From positions 6,038,642-6,078,034 of the forward strand of contig NZ_JXDL01000001.1 in the NCBI RefSeq assembly GCF_001590795.1: a stretch of DNA of 39,393 nucleotides. The letters run 5' to 3'. Under the pieces are notes generated by a model. The model was not told where the DNA came from. It searched no databases and saw only the letters and a list, made by a program, of their open reading frames with translations. Numbering within the stretch: position 1 is the first letter of the stretch; each line of letters begins with the position of its first letter. The position numbers were made by a program, and so were the translations under genes. Below are positions 26,302 through 33,781 of this stretch, piece after piece. The DNA is from Bradyrhizobium sp. AT1 (GTDB lineage: Bacteria; Pseudomonadota; Alphaproteobacteria; Rhizobiales; Xanthobacteraceae).

Positions 26302-26339
26302 AGAGCTGTGGTCGCCATTTGCCTGAAGGGGGTCTTGCG

Positions 26340-26495
26340 ATGCTGGTGGGTGTACTCGTTACTTTTCTTGTCGTCATTCTCGTCCTTTATCTCATCAACA
26401 TGCTGCCGATGGACGGTCGCGCCAAACAGATCGCCCGCGTGATCGTCATCATCATCGGCATCGTGTCGCTGCTGAAATATCTCGCGGTGTTCTAG
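26340..26495 (+). CDS. Small two-helix membrane protein, Thivi_2564-like
   Basis: A 51-residue protein beginning MLVGVLVTFLVVILVLYLIN. A first transmembrane helix (about 3-20), a short polar turn NMLPMDGRAKQIAR, and a second helix (about 33-50, VIVIIIGIVSLLKYLAVF) make a hairpin. It resembles the widespread Thivi_2564 family of tiny membrane proteins, whose function is not known. AGGGGG lies seven bases before the ATG. The exact EcfG promoter upstream and a strong terminator downstream make this a complete single-gene unit. Confidence 0.85.
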   Translation: MLVGVLVTFLVVILVLYLINMLPMDGRAKQIARVIVIIIGIVSLLKYLAVF

Positions 26496-26551
26496 CGGAG
26501 ATATCGTAGCCCGGATCAGCGTAGCGATTTCCGGGCGCCGCTCTCTCGAAC

Positions 26552-26584
26552 AAAAAGCCCCGGCGTGAGCCGGGGCTTCGTTTG
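26552..26584. terminator. Bidirectional intrinsic terminator between the 51-residue gene and csbD
   Basis: AGCCCCGGC (26556-26564) and GCCGGGGCT (26569-26577) form a perfect 9-bp stem with a GTGA loop. Five A residues precede it and TTCGTTT follows, so it can end transcripts from both convergent genes. Confidence 0.88.
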
Positions 26585-26592
26585 TGCTCGCT

Positions 26593-26793
26593 TCAGTGCA
26601 GCGCTTTGAGCCAGTCGTCGACGTCCTGTCGAACCTGGTCCTTGGCCTTGCCGTAACGTTCCTGGAGCCGCCCTTCGAGCTGCTCGCGGCGACCTTCGAT
26701 CAGCGTAAGGTCGTCGTCGGTGAGCTTGGCCCATTTCTCCTTGGCCGAGCCCTTGAACTGCTTCCAGTTTCCTTCGATCCGATTCCAGTCCAT
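26593..26793 (-). CDS. CsbD family stress protein
   Basis: Small hydrophilic protein of the CsbD/YjbJ family, 66 residues from ATG 26793 (MDWNRIEGNWKQFKGSAKEK). An ATG two codons upstream is only two bases from the GGGAG ribosome site, whereas 26793 is six bases away and is preferred. It contains the typical WAKLTDDDLTLIEGRREQLE and QERYGKAKDQVRQDVDDWLK. Family members accumulate in general stress and stationary phase; their molecular role is unknown. The exact EcfG promoter upstream gives a leader of about 23 bases. Confidence 0.93.
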   Translation of the reverse strand: MDWNRIEGNWKQFKGSAKEKWAKLTDDDLTLIEGRREQLEGRLQERYGKAKDQVRQDVDDWLKALH

Positions 26794-26822
26794 GACCATC
26801 TCCCGTTGGTTGATGGCCCGAC

Positions 26823-26847
26823 AACGCAGGGCGCGAGCGGCCGTTCC
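26823..26847 (-). promoter_or_regulatory. EcfG promoter of csbD
   Basis: Minus-strand GGAAC (26847-26843), 16 bases, CGTT (26826-26823): an exact consensus match about 30 bases before the csbD start. This is the third exact site in the window. Confidence 0.8.
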
Positions 26848-26873
26848 GATGCGCAGCGCGACGTTTCGTCCAA

Positions 26874-26904
26874 CAAAAAAGCCCCGGCGGGTGCCGGGGC
26901 TTTT
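26874..26904 (-). terminator. Intrinsic terminator of malate synthase gene
   Basis: AAGCCCCGGC (26879-26888) pairs with GCCGGGGCTT (26893-26902) around a GGGT loop. On the minus strand the stem is followed by a T-run (the six or more A residues ending at 26880), giving a classical rho-independent terminator 20 bases beyond the glcB stop. The stem sequence is the same as that of the terminator at 26552-26584. Confidence 0.9.
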
Positions 26905-26922
26905 GACATTCGAGTGACTGAA

Positions 26923-29088
26923 TTAACCGCCCGCCTTGGCTTCGCGGCGGCGTGCGGTGAGGATGTATTCGGTGTAGCCGTTCGGCTGCTCGCGTCCCTT
27001 GAAGATGAGGTCGCAAGCGGCCTTGAAGGCGACGCCGTCGAAAGCGGGCGCCATCGGCTTGTAGATCGCATCGCCCGCGTTCTGCTTGTCGACCACGACC
27101 GCCATGCGCTTGAGCGATTCCATCACCTGCGCTTCGGTGATCACGCCCTGGTGCAGCCAGTTGGCGAGATGCTGGCTGGAGATGCGCAACGTCGCGCGGT
27201 CTTCCATCAGGCCGACATCGTGGATGTCGGGCACCTTGGAGCAGCCGACGCCCTGGTCGATCCAGCGCACGACGTAGCCCAAAATGCCCTGGCAGTTGTT
27301 GTCGATCTCCTGCTTGACGTCATCGGGCGCCCAGTTCGACTTCGACACCGGAATGGTGAGGATGTCCGAGAGCTTTGCGCGCGGTCCGCCCTTGGCCAGC
27401 TCCTCCTGCCGCGCGGTGACGTTGACCTGGTGATAGTGCAGCGCGTGCAGCGTCGCGGCGGTCGGGGAAGGCACCCAGGCAGTGGTGGCGCCGGCCTGCG
27501 GATGGCCGAGCTTCTGTTGAAGCATGTCCGCCATCTTGTCGGGCGCGGCCCACATGCCCTTGCCGATCTGGGCGTGGCCGGGCAGGCCACAGGTCAGGCC
27601 CATGTCGACGTTCCAGTCCTCATAGGACTTGATCCAGGGCTGCGCCTTCATCTCGTTCTTGCGGATCATCGGCCCCGCTTCCATCGAGGTGTGGATCTCG
27701 TCGCCGGTGCGGTCGAGGAAGCCGGTGTTGATGAACATGATGCGCTTGGAGGCGCGCTGGATGCAGGCCTTGAGGTTGACGGTGGTGCGCCGCTCCTCGT
27801 CCATGATGCCGACCTTGAGCGTGTTCTCGGGCAGGCCCAGCATCTGCTCGACACGGCCGAAAAGCTCGCAGGTCAGCGACACCTCGTCGGGGCCGTGCAT
27901 CTTCGGCTTGACGATATAGGCCGATCCCGTGCGGCTGTTCTTGACCTTGGAATTACCCTTGAGATCGTGAATCGCGAGCAGGCCGGAGATCGCGGCGTCG
28001 AGCAGGCCTTCCGGAACTTCCTCGCCCTTCTCGTCGAGCACCGCGTCGGTGAACATGTGGTGACCGCAATTGCGCATCAACAGCAGGCTGCGGCCGTGCA
28101 GCTTGATCTCGCCCTTGCCGTCCGGCGTCTTGTAGCTGCGGTCGGCGTTGAGCGAGCGCGTCAGCGTCTTGCCGCCCTTCTCGAAGTCCGCCGACAGCGT
28201 GCCGTTCATGAGGCCCAGCGTGTTGCGATAGACCAGCACCTTGTCTTCGGCATCGACTGCGGCGACCGAGTCCTCCATGTCGAGGATAGTGGAGACCGCG
28301 GATTCCATGATCATGTCGGCGACGCCGGCCGGATCGTCCTTGCCGATCGCGCTGTTGCGGTCGATCTTCACCTCGACATGCAGGCCGTTGTTGACGAGCA
28401 GAACCGCGCTCGGTGCGGCTGCATCGCCCTGGAAGCCGGCGAATTGCGTGGCGTTCTTCAGCGCGGTGGCGTTGCCGCTCTTCAGCTTCACCGCGAGCTG
28501 GCCCGCGACGACGCTGTAGGCGGTGACATCGGTGTGGCTGCCGGTGGCGAGCGGCGCGGCGGCATCGAGGAATGCCTTGGCCTTGGCGATCACCTTGTCG
28601 CCGCGCGCCTTGTTGTAACCCTTGCCGGTCTCGGAAGGATCATGCGCGATCGCATCGGTGCCGTAGAAGGCGTCATAGAGCGAGCCCCAGCGCGCGTTGG
28701 CCGCGTTCAGCGCATAGCGCGCATTGGTGAGGGGCACGACGAGCTGCGGGCCGCAGATCTTGCCGATTTCGTCGTCGACATTGGCGGTCTCGACCTTCTG
28801 CGTCGCCGGCTCCGGGACGAGATAGCCGATCTCCTTCAGGAAGGCGGTATAGGCGCTGAGGTCGAAGGCCTTGCCCTTGTTGGCGCGGTGCCAGTCGTCG
28901 ATCTTGGCCTGCAGCGTGTCGCGCACCGCCAGCAGTGCGCGGTTCTTCGGCCCCAGATCCTTGATGATGCCTGCAACCCCGGCCCAGAACGCGTCCGGCG
29001 CGATGCCCGTTTTCGGGGCCGCTTCCTTGGCGATGAAGTCAAACAGGACAGGGGCGATCTTCAATCCGTGGGCATCGACGCGTTTCAT
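26923..29088 (-). CDS. glcB: Malate synthase G
   Basis: Glyoxylate-shunt enzyme condensing glyoxylate with acetyl-CoA to malate in the cytoplasm. 721 residues from ATG 29088 (MKRVDAHGLKIAPVLFDFI), the normal length for the G isoform. Typical stretches are RWGSLYDAFYGTDAI near 125, MDMEDSVA-type ILDMEDSVAAVDAEDK near 262, SLLLMRNCGHHM near 330, ACIQRASKRIMFINTGFLDR near 440 and WVPSPTAATLHALHYHQV near 530. Upstream in-frame codons to 29190 lack similarity and are excluded. It stands alone with its own terminator. No isocitrate lyase gene is in the window. Confidence 0.95.
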   Translation of the reverse strand: MKRVDAHGLKIAPVLFDFIAKEAAPKTGIAPDAFWAGVAGIIKDLGPKNRALLAVRDTLQAKIDDWHRANKGKAFDLSAYTAFLKEIGYLVPEPATQKVETANVDDEIGKICGPQLVVPLTNARYALNAANARWGSLYDAFYGTDAIAHDPSETGKGYNKARGDKVIAKAKAFLDAAAPLATGSHTDVTAYSVVAGQLAVKLKSGNATALKNATQFAGFQGDAAAPSAVLLVNNGLHVEVKIDRNSAIGKDDPAGVADMIMESAVSTILDMEDSVAAVDAEDKVLVYRNTLGLMNGTLSADFEKGGKTLTRSLNADRSYKTPDGKGEIKLHGRSLLLMRNCGHHMFTDAVLDEKGEEVPEGLLDAAISGLLAIHDLKGNSKVKNSRTGSAYIVKPKMHGPDEVSLTCELFGRVEQMLGLPENTLKVGIMDEERRTTVNLKACIQRASKRIMFINTGFLDRTGDEIHTSMEAGPMIRKNEMKAQPWIKSYEDWNVDMGLTCGLPGHAQIGKGMWAAPDKMADMLQQKLGHPQAGATTAWVPSPTAATLHALHYHQVNVTARQEELAKGGPRAKLSDILTIPVSKSNWAPDDVKQEIDNNCQGILGYVVRWIDQGVGCSKVPDIHDVGLMEDRATLRISSQHLANWLHQGVITEAQVMESLKRMAVVVDKQNAGDAIYKPMAPAFDGVAFKAACDLIFKGREQPNGYTEYILTARRREAKAGG

Positions 29089-29413
29089 GATGGGCTTTCT
29101 TGTTGGAAATGGCTGTTTTTGGCTGCTTTTGACCCGACAGCAGCAAAATGCGCCCACCAGGGGCGGCTTTCGAGGGACTATTAGCCCCAAAAAAGGGGCG
29201 GTGAGAAGACCCCCAGAGGTCTGTCAAAATGTCAAGAAGCGGTGGGGAGGGGAGACGACGCTGTCGTCCCGCGCACGCGGGGACCCATAACCCCAGTGAG
29301 GAGTCTGGCGAGGGCGCGTCGTTCGGGACGGCGGTCGAGCTCTGGATGGATGACGCGGTATGTGTCCCGGCGTTCGCCGGGACGACACCATTGCTATGGC
29401 GCGGGGCCGCGCC
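29089..29413. other. Intergenic region upstream of glcB holding an interspersed repeat
   Basis: A gap of 325 bases with no gene. Its left part (29089-29220) should contain the glcB promoter. Its right part (29257-29391) is a palindrome-ended repeat described separately, whose right hairpin could also terminate cysNC transcription. Confidence 0.6.
29257..29391. repeat. Bradyrhizobium-type interspersed palindromic element
   Basis: The left end holds GTCCCGCG-CA-CGCGGGGAC (29266-29284). The right end holds GTCCCGGCG-TT-CGCCGGGAC (29364-29383), flanked by GTGT and GACAC. The two ends are inverted relatives of one another (GTCGTCCC...GGGAC), enclosing about 80 bases including the ACCCATAACCCC stretch. 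From memory this matches a short palindromic repeat scattered in intergenic regions of Bradyrhizobium genomes. It encodes nothing. Confidence 0.6.
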
Positions 29414-31330
29414 TCAAATATTCGCGGCGAGATCCACGGCTTCGTCGAACAGCACGCCCGATGTCTTCAGCATCTGCTCGATCTCGTCTGCCGCCTCGGC
29501 GATCGTCCGCGTCGAGGTGTCGATCACGAGCTCGGCCGCTTGCGGTGCTTCGTAGTCGTTGCCGATGCCGGTGAATGACGCGAGCGCGCCGGCGCGGGCC
29601 TTCTTGTAATGGCCTTTGGGATCGCGCCCCTCGCAGACGTCGGCAGGCGTTGCGACGTGGATCTCGCGGAAGGCGGTGTCGGCGATGCGGCGCGCAGTGG
29701 CGCGATCCTCACGGGCCGGCGAGACCGCAGCGACGATGGCGATATGGCCGTTGCGCGCGAGATGCGTCGCGACCTCCGCAAGGCGGCGGATGTTCTCGCT
29801 GCGGTCCGCGGCGGAGAAGCCGAGATCGCTGTTGAGGCCTGCGCGCAGCGTGTCGCCGTCGAGCAGGATCGGCGAGCCGCCATTGGTGAAGAGACGCCGC
29901 TCCAGTGCCTTGGCGAGCGTCGACTTGCCGGAAGCGGGCAGGCCGGTGAGCCAGACCACGGCACCGTTGTGCTGATAGCGCGCGGAGCGCTCGTCGGGAC
30001 GCAGGGCCGATTCCACCGGCACGATGTCGACGGGCACGGCGCGCTGGCCGGCATCGACCGACAGCACGAGGCCGCCGCCGGCGATGCGCCCCGCGACCTC
30101 GATCACGAGACGTCCGGTGCGAGGGTTCTCGGTGTAGGGATCGGTGGCAATCGGGTTCGAAAGAGAAATGTCGATCTCGCCGACATGGTTGCGGCCGATC
30201 GCCTTGTTCTCGCTGCTCGACAGCTCACCGGGATCGACCGCCTTCTCGATCGCCACCACGGTGGCGCGGCTTTCCTTCGGCCCGCAGCGAACCAGCAACT
30301 GGTCGCCCTTGGCGAGCGGCTTGTCGTGCAGCCAGAAGATGCGGGCGCGCAGCCGGCGCGTCTCGCGCGGGGCACTGCTCGTATGCGCGACGATGTCGCC
30401 GCGCTCGATGAACAATTCGCGGTCGAGCGTAATGCCAACCGAGCGGCCCGCGCCTTGGCGTCCTGCGACCGGCGTCACCGGCCAGCTTTCGACCGTCTTG
30501 ATCCTGGCGATCTTGCCGGCCGGCATGATCACGATCTCGTCGCCGGCAACCAGGCTGCCGGATTCGATGCGGCCCGCCACGATGCGGCGGTCGTCGAACT
30601 TGTAGATCGCCTGCACCGGCAGACGCAGCGCGAGGGCTTCCAGCGGCCGCGCCGGCTCGAGCTGGTCCAGCGCCTCGACCACCGTCGGTCCCTTGTACCA
30701 GCCGATCCGGTCGGTGTGCTCGGCGACGCCGTCGCCATCGCGGGCGGAAATCGGGATCACGGCCGTGGGCTTCACGCCGAGGCCGTTCAGATGCGCCGAG
30801 ATCTCGTCGCTGATCGCCTTGAAGCGATCGGCGGAGAAGTCGACGCGGTCCATCTTGTTGACGACGATCGCGACCTGCTTCACGCCGAGCAGATGCAGCA
30901 GGTAGCCATGCCGCCGGGTCTGGTCGCGCACGCCTTCGAGCGCGTCGATGATCAGCACCGCGCCATCGGCCTGCGAGGCGCCGGTGATCATGTTGCGCAG
31001 GAATTCGGCGTGGCCGGGCGCGTCGATCAGCACGATGTCGCGCGAATTGGTGCGGAAGCGGATCTGCGTGGTGTCGATGGTGATGCCCTGGTCGCGCTCG
31101 GTCTGCAGCGCATCGAGCAGGAACGACCACTCGAACGGCATGCCGCGCCGCGCGCTGACGGCCTTCAGCATCTCCAGCTTGCCGTCGGGCAGGCTGCCGG
31201 TCTCGTGCAGCAGGCGGCCGACCAGCGTCGACTTGCCGTGATCGACATGGCCGACGATGACGATGCGGACCTGCGGACGCGTGGTGCCGTTCGGCGTGGC
31301 GGGCGAGGTTGGGGTGACGATCATGTTCAT
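29414..31330 (-). CDS. cysNC: Bifunctional sulfate adenylyltransferase subunit 1 / APS kinase
   Basis: Fusion of the GTPase subunit of ATP sulfurylase (CysN) with adenylylsulfate kinase (CysC), 638 residues, NodQ-like. The CysN part has P-loop GHVDHGKS at 27-34, DAPGHAEF, and NKMD, then EF-Tu-like barrels to about 430. The CysC part has P-loop GLPASGKS near 460-467 and SENIRRLAEVATHLARNG near 500. It works with CysD to make APS and phosphorylates APS to PAPS. ATG 31330 lies 20 bases after the cysD stop; ATG 31324 is also possible. An APS-type CysH in the same cluster means PAPS is not strictly needed for reduction, so PAPS may serve sulfotransfer. Confidence 0.93.
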   Translation of the reverse strand: MNMIVTPTSPATPNGTTRPQVRIVIVGHVDHGKSTLVGRLLHETGSLPDGKLEMLKAVSARRGMPFEWSFLLDALQTERDQGITIDTTQIRFRTNSRDIVLIDAPGHAEFLRNMITGASQADGAVLIIDALEGVRDQTRRHGYLLHLLGVKQVAIVVNKMDRVDFSADRFKAISDEISAHLNGLGVKPTAVIPISARDGDGVAEHTDRIGWYKGPTVVEALDQLEPARPLEALALRLPVQAIYKFDDRRIVAGRIESGSLVAGDEIVIMPAGKIARIKTVESWPVTPVAGRQGAGRSVGITLDRELFIERGDIVAHTSSAPRETRRLRARIFWLHDKPLAKGDQLLVRCGPKESRATVVAIEKAVDPGELSSSENKAIGRNHVGEIDISLSNPIATDPYTENPRTGRLVIEVAGRIAGGGLVLSVDAGQRAVPVDIVPVESALRPDERSARYQHNGAVVWLTGLPASGKSTLAKALERRLFTNGGSPILLDGDTLRAGLNSDLGFSAADRSENIRRLAEVATHLARNGHIAIVAAVSPAREDRATARRIADTAFREIHVATPADVCEGRDPKGHYKKARAGALASFTGIGNDYEAPQAAELVIDTSTRTIAEAADEIEQMLKTSGVLFDEAVDLAANI

Positions 31331-31349
31331 TTCGCGCTCGCGTCCTTGA

Positions 31350-32246
31350 TCAGAGATAGCCGGCGACGCGAAGGCGCTCGAAGGCGTCCTCGGTCTCGTG
31401 GTCGAGCGCGCGGCCGGCGCGCTCCGGCACCTTGGTCTGCTCGAGCTCGATCAGGATCTCGTCGATATTCGACGCCGTCGAATTGACCGGATTGGTGATG
31501 TCCTGATCGCCCAGCGAGCGGTAGCGCTTGCCGTTCTGCGACAGATAGAGCGGGATGATCGGGATGTTCTCGCGCTTGGTGTAGGCCCAGATGTCGGCCT
31601 CGGTCCAATGCAGGATCGGGTGGATGCGCAAATGCGCGCCTTGCGGCGGCGAGGCGTTGAAATGGTCCCAGAACTCCGGCGGCTGGTCGCGCACGTCCCA
31701 ATTGCCTTCCAGGCCGCGCGGCGAGAACACGCGCTCCTTGGCACGGGTTGCCTCCTCGTCGCGGCGGATGCCGGCGATCAGGCCGTCGAAACCGTATTTG
31801 GCGAGCGCCATCTTGAGACCTTCGGTCTTGCGCGCCGCGGAGCGGGCGGCCGGCGGCAGCGTCGGGTCGACGGCATCGATGGGCGGGCAGGGCTCGACAC
31901 GCAGATCGAGGTCCCATTCCTTGCCGTAGTGATCGCGAAAGCGATACATCTCCGGAAACTTCTTGCCGGTGTCGACATGAAGGGCCGGGAACGGCATCTT
32001 GCCGAAGAAGGCCTTCCGCGCCAGCCAGATCATGACGTTGGAGTCCTTGCCGAGCGACCACAGCAGGGCAATCTTCTTCAGGCGGGCGAAGGCCTCGCGG
32101 AAGATGTAGATGCTTTGCGCCTCGAGCTGGTCGAGATGGTCCATGCTGGGCGCTACATCAGCAGAAAATTCTTGCGACGCCGCACGGCTGACGGGGCCCA
32201 GGCTGCTCACGCTCACTGCTGCGGAATCGTCCTTGAGAAGATGCAT
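31350..32246 (-). CDS. cysD: Sulfate adenylyltransferase subunit 2
   Basis: ATP-pyrophosphatase (PP-loop) subunit that adenylates sulfate to APS together with CysN. From ATG 32246 it has 298 residues, close to the usual 300. The core starts LDQLEAQSIYIFREAFARLK and has the PP-loop-type LLWSLGKDSNVMIWLARKAF, then FPALHVDTGKKFPEMYRFRD and DGLIAGIRRDEEATRAKERV. ATG 32144 would give 264 residues and still contain the whole core but has no ribosome site, so 32246 is preferred with moderate certainty. It is divergent from cysG and followed by cysNC. Confidence 0.93.
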   Translation of the reverse strand: MHLLKDDSAAVSVSSLGPVSRAASQEFSADVAPSMDHLDQLEAQSIYIFREAFARLKKIALLWSLGKDSNVMIWLARKAFFGKMPFPALHVDTGKKFPEMYRFRDHYGKEWDLDLRVEPCPPIDAVDPTLPPAARSAARKTEGLKMALAKYGFDGLIAGIRRDEEATRAKERVFSPRGLEGNWDVRDQPPEFWDHFNASPPQGAHLRIHPILHWTEADIWAYTKRENIPIIPLYLSQNGKRYRSLGDQDITNPVNSTASNIDEILIELEQTKVPERAGRALDHETEDAFERLRVAGYL

Positions 32247-32270
32247 CTCTGCCACTTTGCGTTTGGAGGC

Positions 32271-32350
32271 GAAAATTCTATAGTCGCACTGCAGGAGAGA
32301 AGAAAAAATTTTCTCTTTGCGCGCTCGAAACGACACATATATAGAAAATA
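32271..32350. promoter_or_regulatory. Divergent cysD/cysG promoter region with dyad symmetry
   Basis: This AT-rich segment has TTCTATA (32276-32282) and its inverse TATAGAA (32340-32346), and midway between them AGAAAA-AA-TTTTCT (32301-32314). The nested symmetry between divergent sulfur genes suggests binding of a dimeric regulator, for example a CysB-type LysR protein, but no regulator gene is in the window. An SAM-type riboswitch was not recognised. Confidence 0.45.
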
Positions 32351-32388
32351 ATTCCAGTCAACCCCGTAAAGGGGGAAGCGAGTATCGT

Positions 32389-33456
32389 ATGCGGTTCTTG
32401 CCGGTGTTTCTCGATCTCAAGGCCGGTCCGGTGGTCCTCATCGGCGCGGGCGAGCTTTTGCGTGCCAAATTGCGCGTGCTCGCCTCGGCCGGCGCGCGCA
32501 TCCGCGTGCATGCGATCGACGGCAAAAATGATCTCGGCCTCAGCGTGGAAGACGCGGCGCGCGTCGACATCCTGACGGGCGATCCGCTCACCGCCGATCT
32601 CGCGGGCGTCATCGCCGTCGTCTGCGCCGGCGCAGGCGATGTCGGCGTGGCGATGTCGGCTCGGGCCCAGGCGCTCGGTCTGCCCGTCAACGTCATGGAC
32701 GATCTCGAGCATTCGAGCTTCATCTTTCCTGCGATCGTCGATCGCGGCGATGTCGTGGTCGCGGTCGGCACCGGTGGCACATCACCGGTGGTGGCGCGGC
32801 GCGTGCGCGAGAAGATCGAGGCGCTGCTTCCGGCGCGCATTGGCGAGCTCGCCGAATTCATCGGCGGCTTCCGCAAATCCATCAACGAGCGCATCGCCGA
32901 GTTTCCGCTGCGCCGCCGGTTTTGGGAGCGGGTGATCGACGGTCCGATCGGCGCCGCCGTGCTCGCCGGTCGCAAGAGCGAGGCGGACGTCGCGCTGAAG
33001 GCGATTTCCGATCCCTCCGCCTTCGCGCGTGCCGACAAGCCGGAAGGCTCGGTCGCGCTGGTCGGCGCCGGTCCCGGCGACCCTGATCTTCTCACCATCA
33101 AGGCGCTGCGCACATTGCAGGACGCCGACATCGTCTTCCATGACGAGTTGGTCTCTGGCGAAATCCTCGACCGCATCCGCCGCGACACCACGCGCGTTGC
33201 CGTCGGTAAGCCCGGCATCGGCGAGGACGCCGTCAACCAGCGCATGATCGCGGCTGCGCAAGCCGGCCAGCGGGTGGTGCGGCTGAAGGTCGGCGATTCC
33301 TTCGTGGTCGGGGGCGGCGGTGAAGAAGTGGCAGCCCTGCGCGCCGCCGGCGTCGTTTATTCGATCATTCCCGGCATTACCGCAGGACTCGGCGGCGCCG
33401 CTGATCTCGAGACACCCAACCCCATCATCTCTGACCTATTGGATGCAGCCGAATGA
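32389..33456 (+). CDS. cysG: Siroheme synthase CysG, C-terminally truncated methyltransferase half
   Basis: 355 residues from ATG 32389, with GGGGGAAG upstream. Residues 1 to about 205 form a complete CysG N-terminal unit (precorrin-2 dehydrogenase and sirohydrochlorin ferrochelatase): VVLIGAGELLRAKLRVLASA, NVMDDLEHSSFIFPAIVDRG and VGTGGTSPVVARRVREKIEA. The uroporphyrinogen-III methyltransferase part begins at VALVGAGPGDPDLLTIKALR near 221 but stops about 100 residues early, after PGITAGLGGAADLETP. Its substrate motif reads RLKVGDSFVVGGGGEE instead of RLKGGDPFIFGRGGEE. The first step is therefore probably supplied by a separate SUMT elsewhere. The stop overlaps the next start (ATGA). Confidence 0.88.
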   Translation: MRFLPVFLDLKAGPVVLIGAGELLRAKLRVLASAGARIRVHAIDGKNDLGLSVEDAARVDILTGDPLTADLAGVIAVVCAGAGDVGVAMSARAQALGLPVNVMDDLEHSSFIFPAIVDRGDVVVAVGTGGTSPVVARRVREKIEALLPARIGELAEFIGGFRKSINERIAEFPLRRRFWERVIDGPIGAAVLAGRKSEADVALKAISDPSAFARADKPEGSVALVGAGPGDPDLLTIKALRTLQDADIVFHDELVSGEILDRIRRDTTRVAVGKPGIGEDAVNQRMIAAAQAGQRVVRLKVGDSFVVGGGGEEVAALRAAGVVYSIIPGITAGLGGAADLETPNPIISDLLDAAE

Positions 33457-33770
33457 CCTCTCCGCTTGAACAGAAGAAGATCAAGATCGCCGGCCCCTCG
33501 ATCGTGACCGCCAACCGGACCTGGGACGGCATCGTGGTCTATCGCACCGCCACCAAGAGCTGGTCCGCGGACCTGTCGGAAGCTGCGATCGTGCGCAACT
33601 CGGACGAAGCCAAGGCGTTGCTTGCGGAGTCCGTGGCCGATGACGTCGGCGCGATCGGACCTTATATCGCCCCGGTGCAGGTCGGCGCGGACGGCAAGAT
33701 CGAACCCGGCAATCTGCGCGAACAGATCCGCCGCACCGGTGTGACCATCGGACAGTCGGCCCAGGCTTAA
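33453..33770 (+). CDS. DUF2849 domain protein
   Basis: A 105-residue soluble protein of the DUF2849 family, found in alphaproteobacterial sulfite-reductase operons. It opens MTSPLEQKKIKIAGPSIVTA and contains DGIVVYRTATKSWSADLSEA and DDVGAIGPYIAPVQVGADGK. No cofactor motif, signal peptide or membrane segment is visible and there is no cysteine. The start overlaps the cysG stop by four bases, and cysI follows after 11 bases, so its expression is tightly tied to both. Function unproven; a role in siroheme or electron delivery to CysI is inferred from position. Confidence 0.87.
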   Translation: MTSPLEQKKIKIAGPSIVTANRTWDGIVVYRTATKSWSADLSEAAIVRNSDEAKALLAESVADDVGAIGPYIAPVQVGADGKIEPGNLREQIRRTGVTIGQSAQA

Positions 33771-33781
33771 GGCATCTTCTT

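Noticed and set aside
26584..29184. Plus-strand open frame of 866 codons opposite malate synthase and csbD
   Set aside because: Antisense shadow of glcB. It has low-complexity Val/Asp/Arg composition and no ribosome site or family pattern.
29609..31486. Plus-strand open frame of 625 codons opposite cysNC
   Set aside because: Antisense to a gene with complete GTPase and APS kinase motifs; no features of its own.
32247..32388. SAM or other riboswitch ahead of the sulfur genes
   Set aside because: The leaders are too short and show no conserved SAM-I or SAM-II type core. Only DNA dyads are visible.
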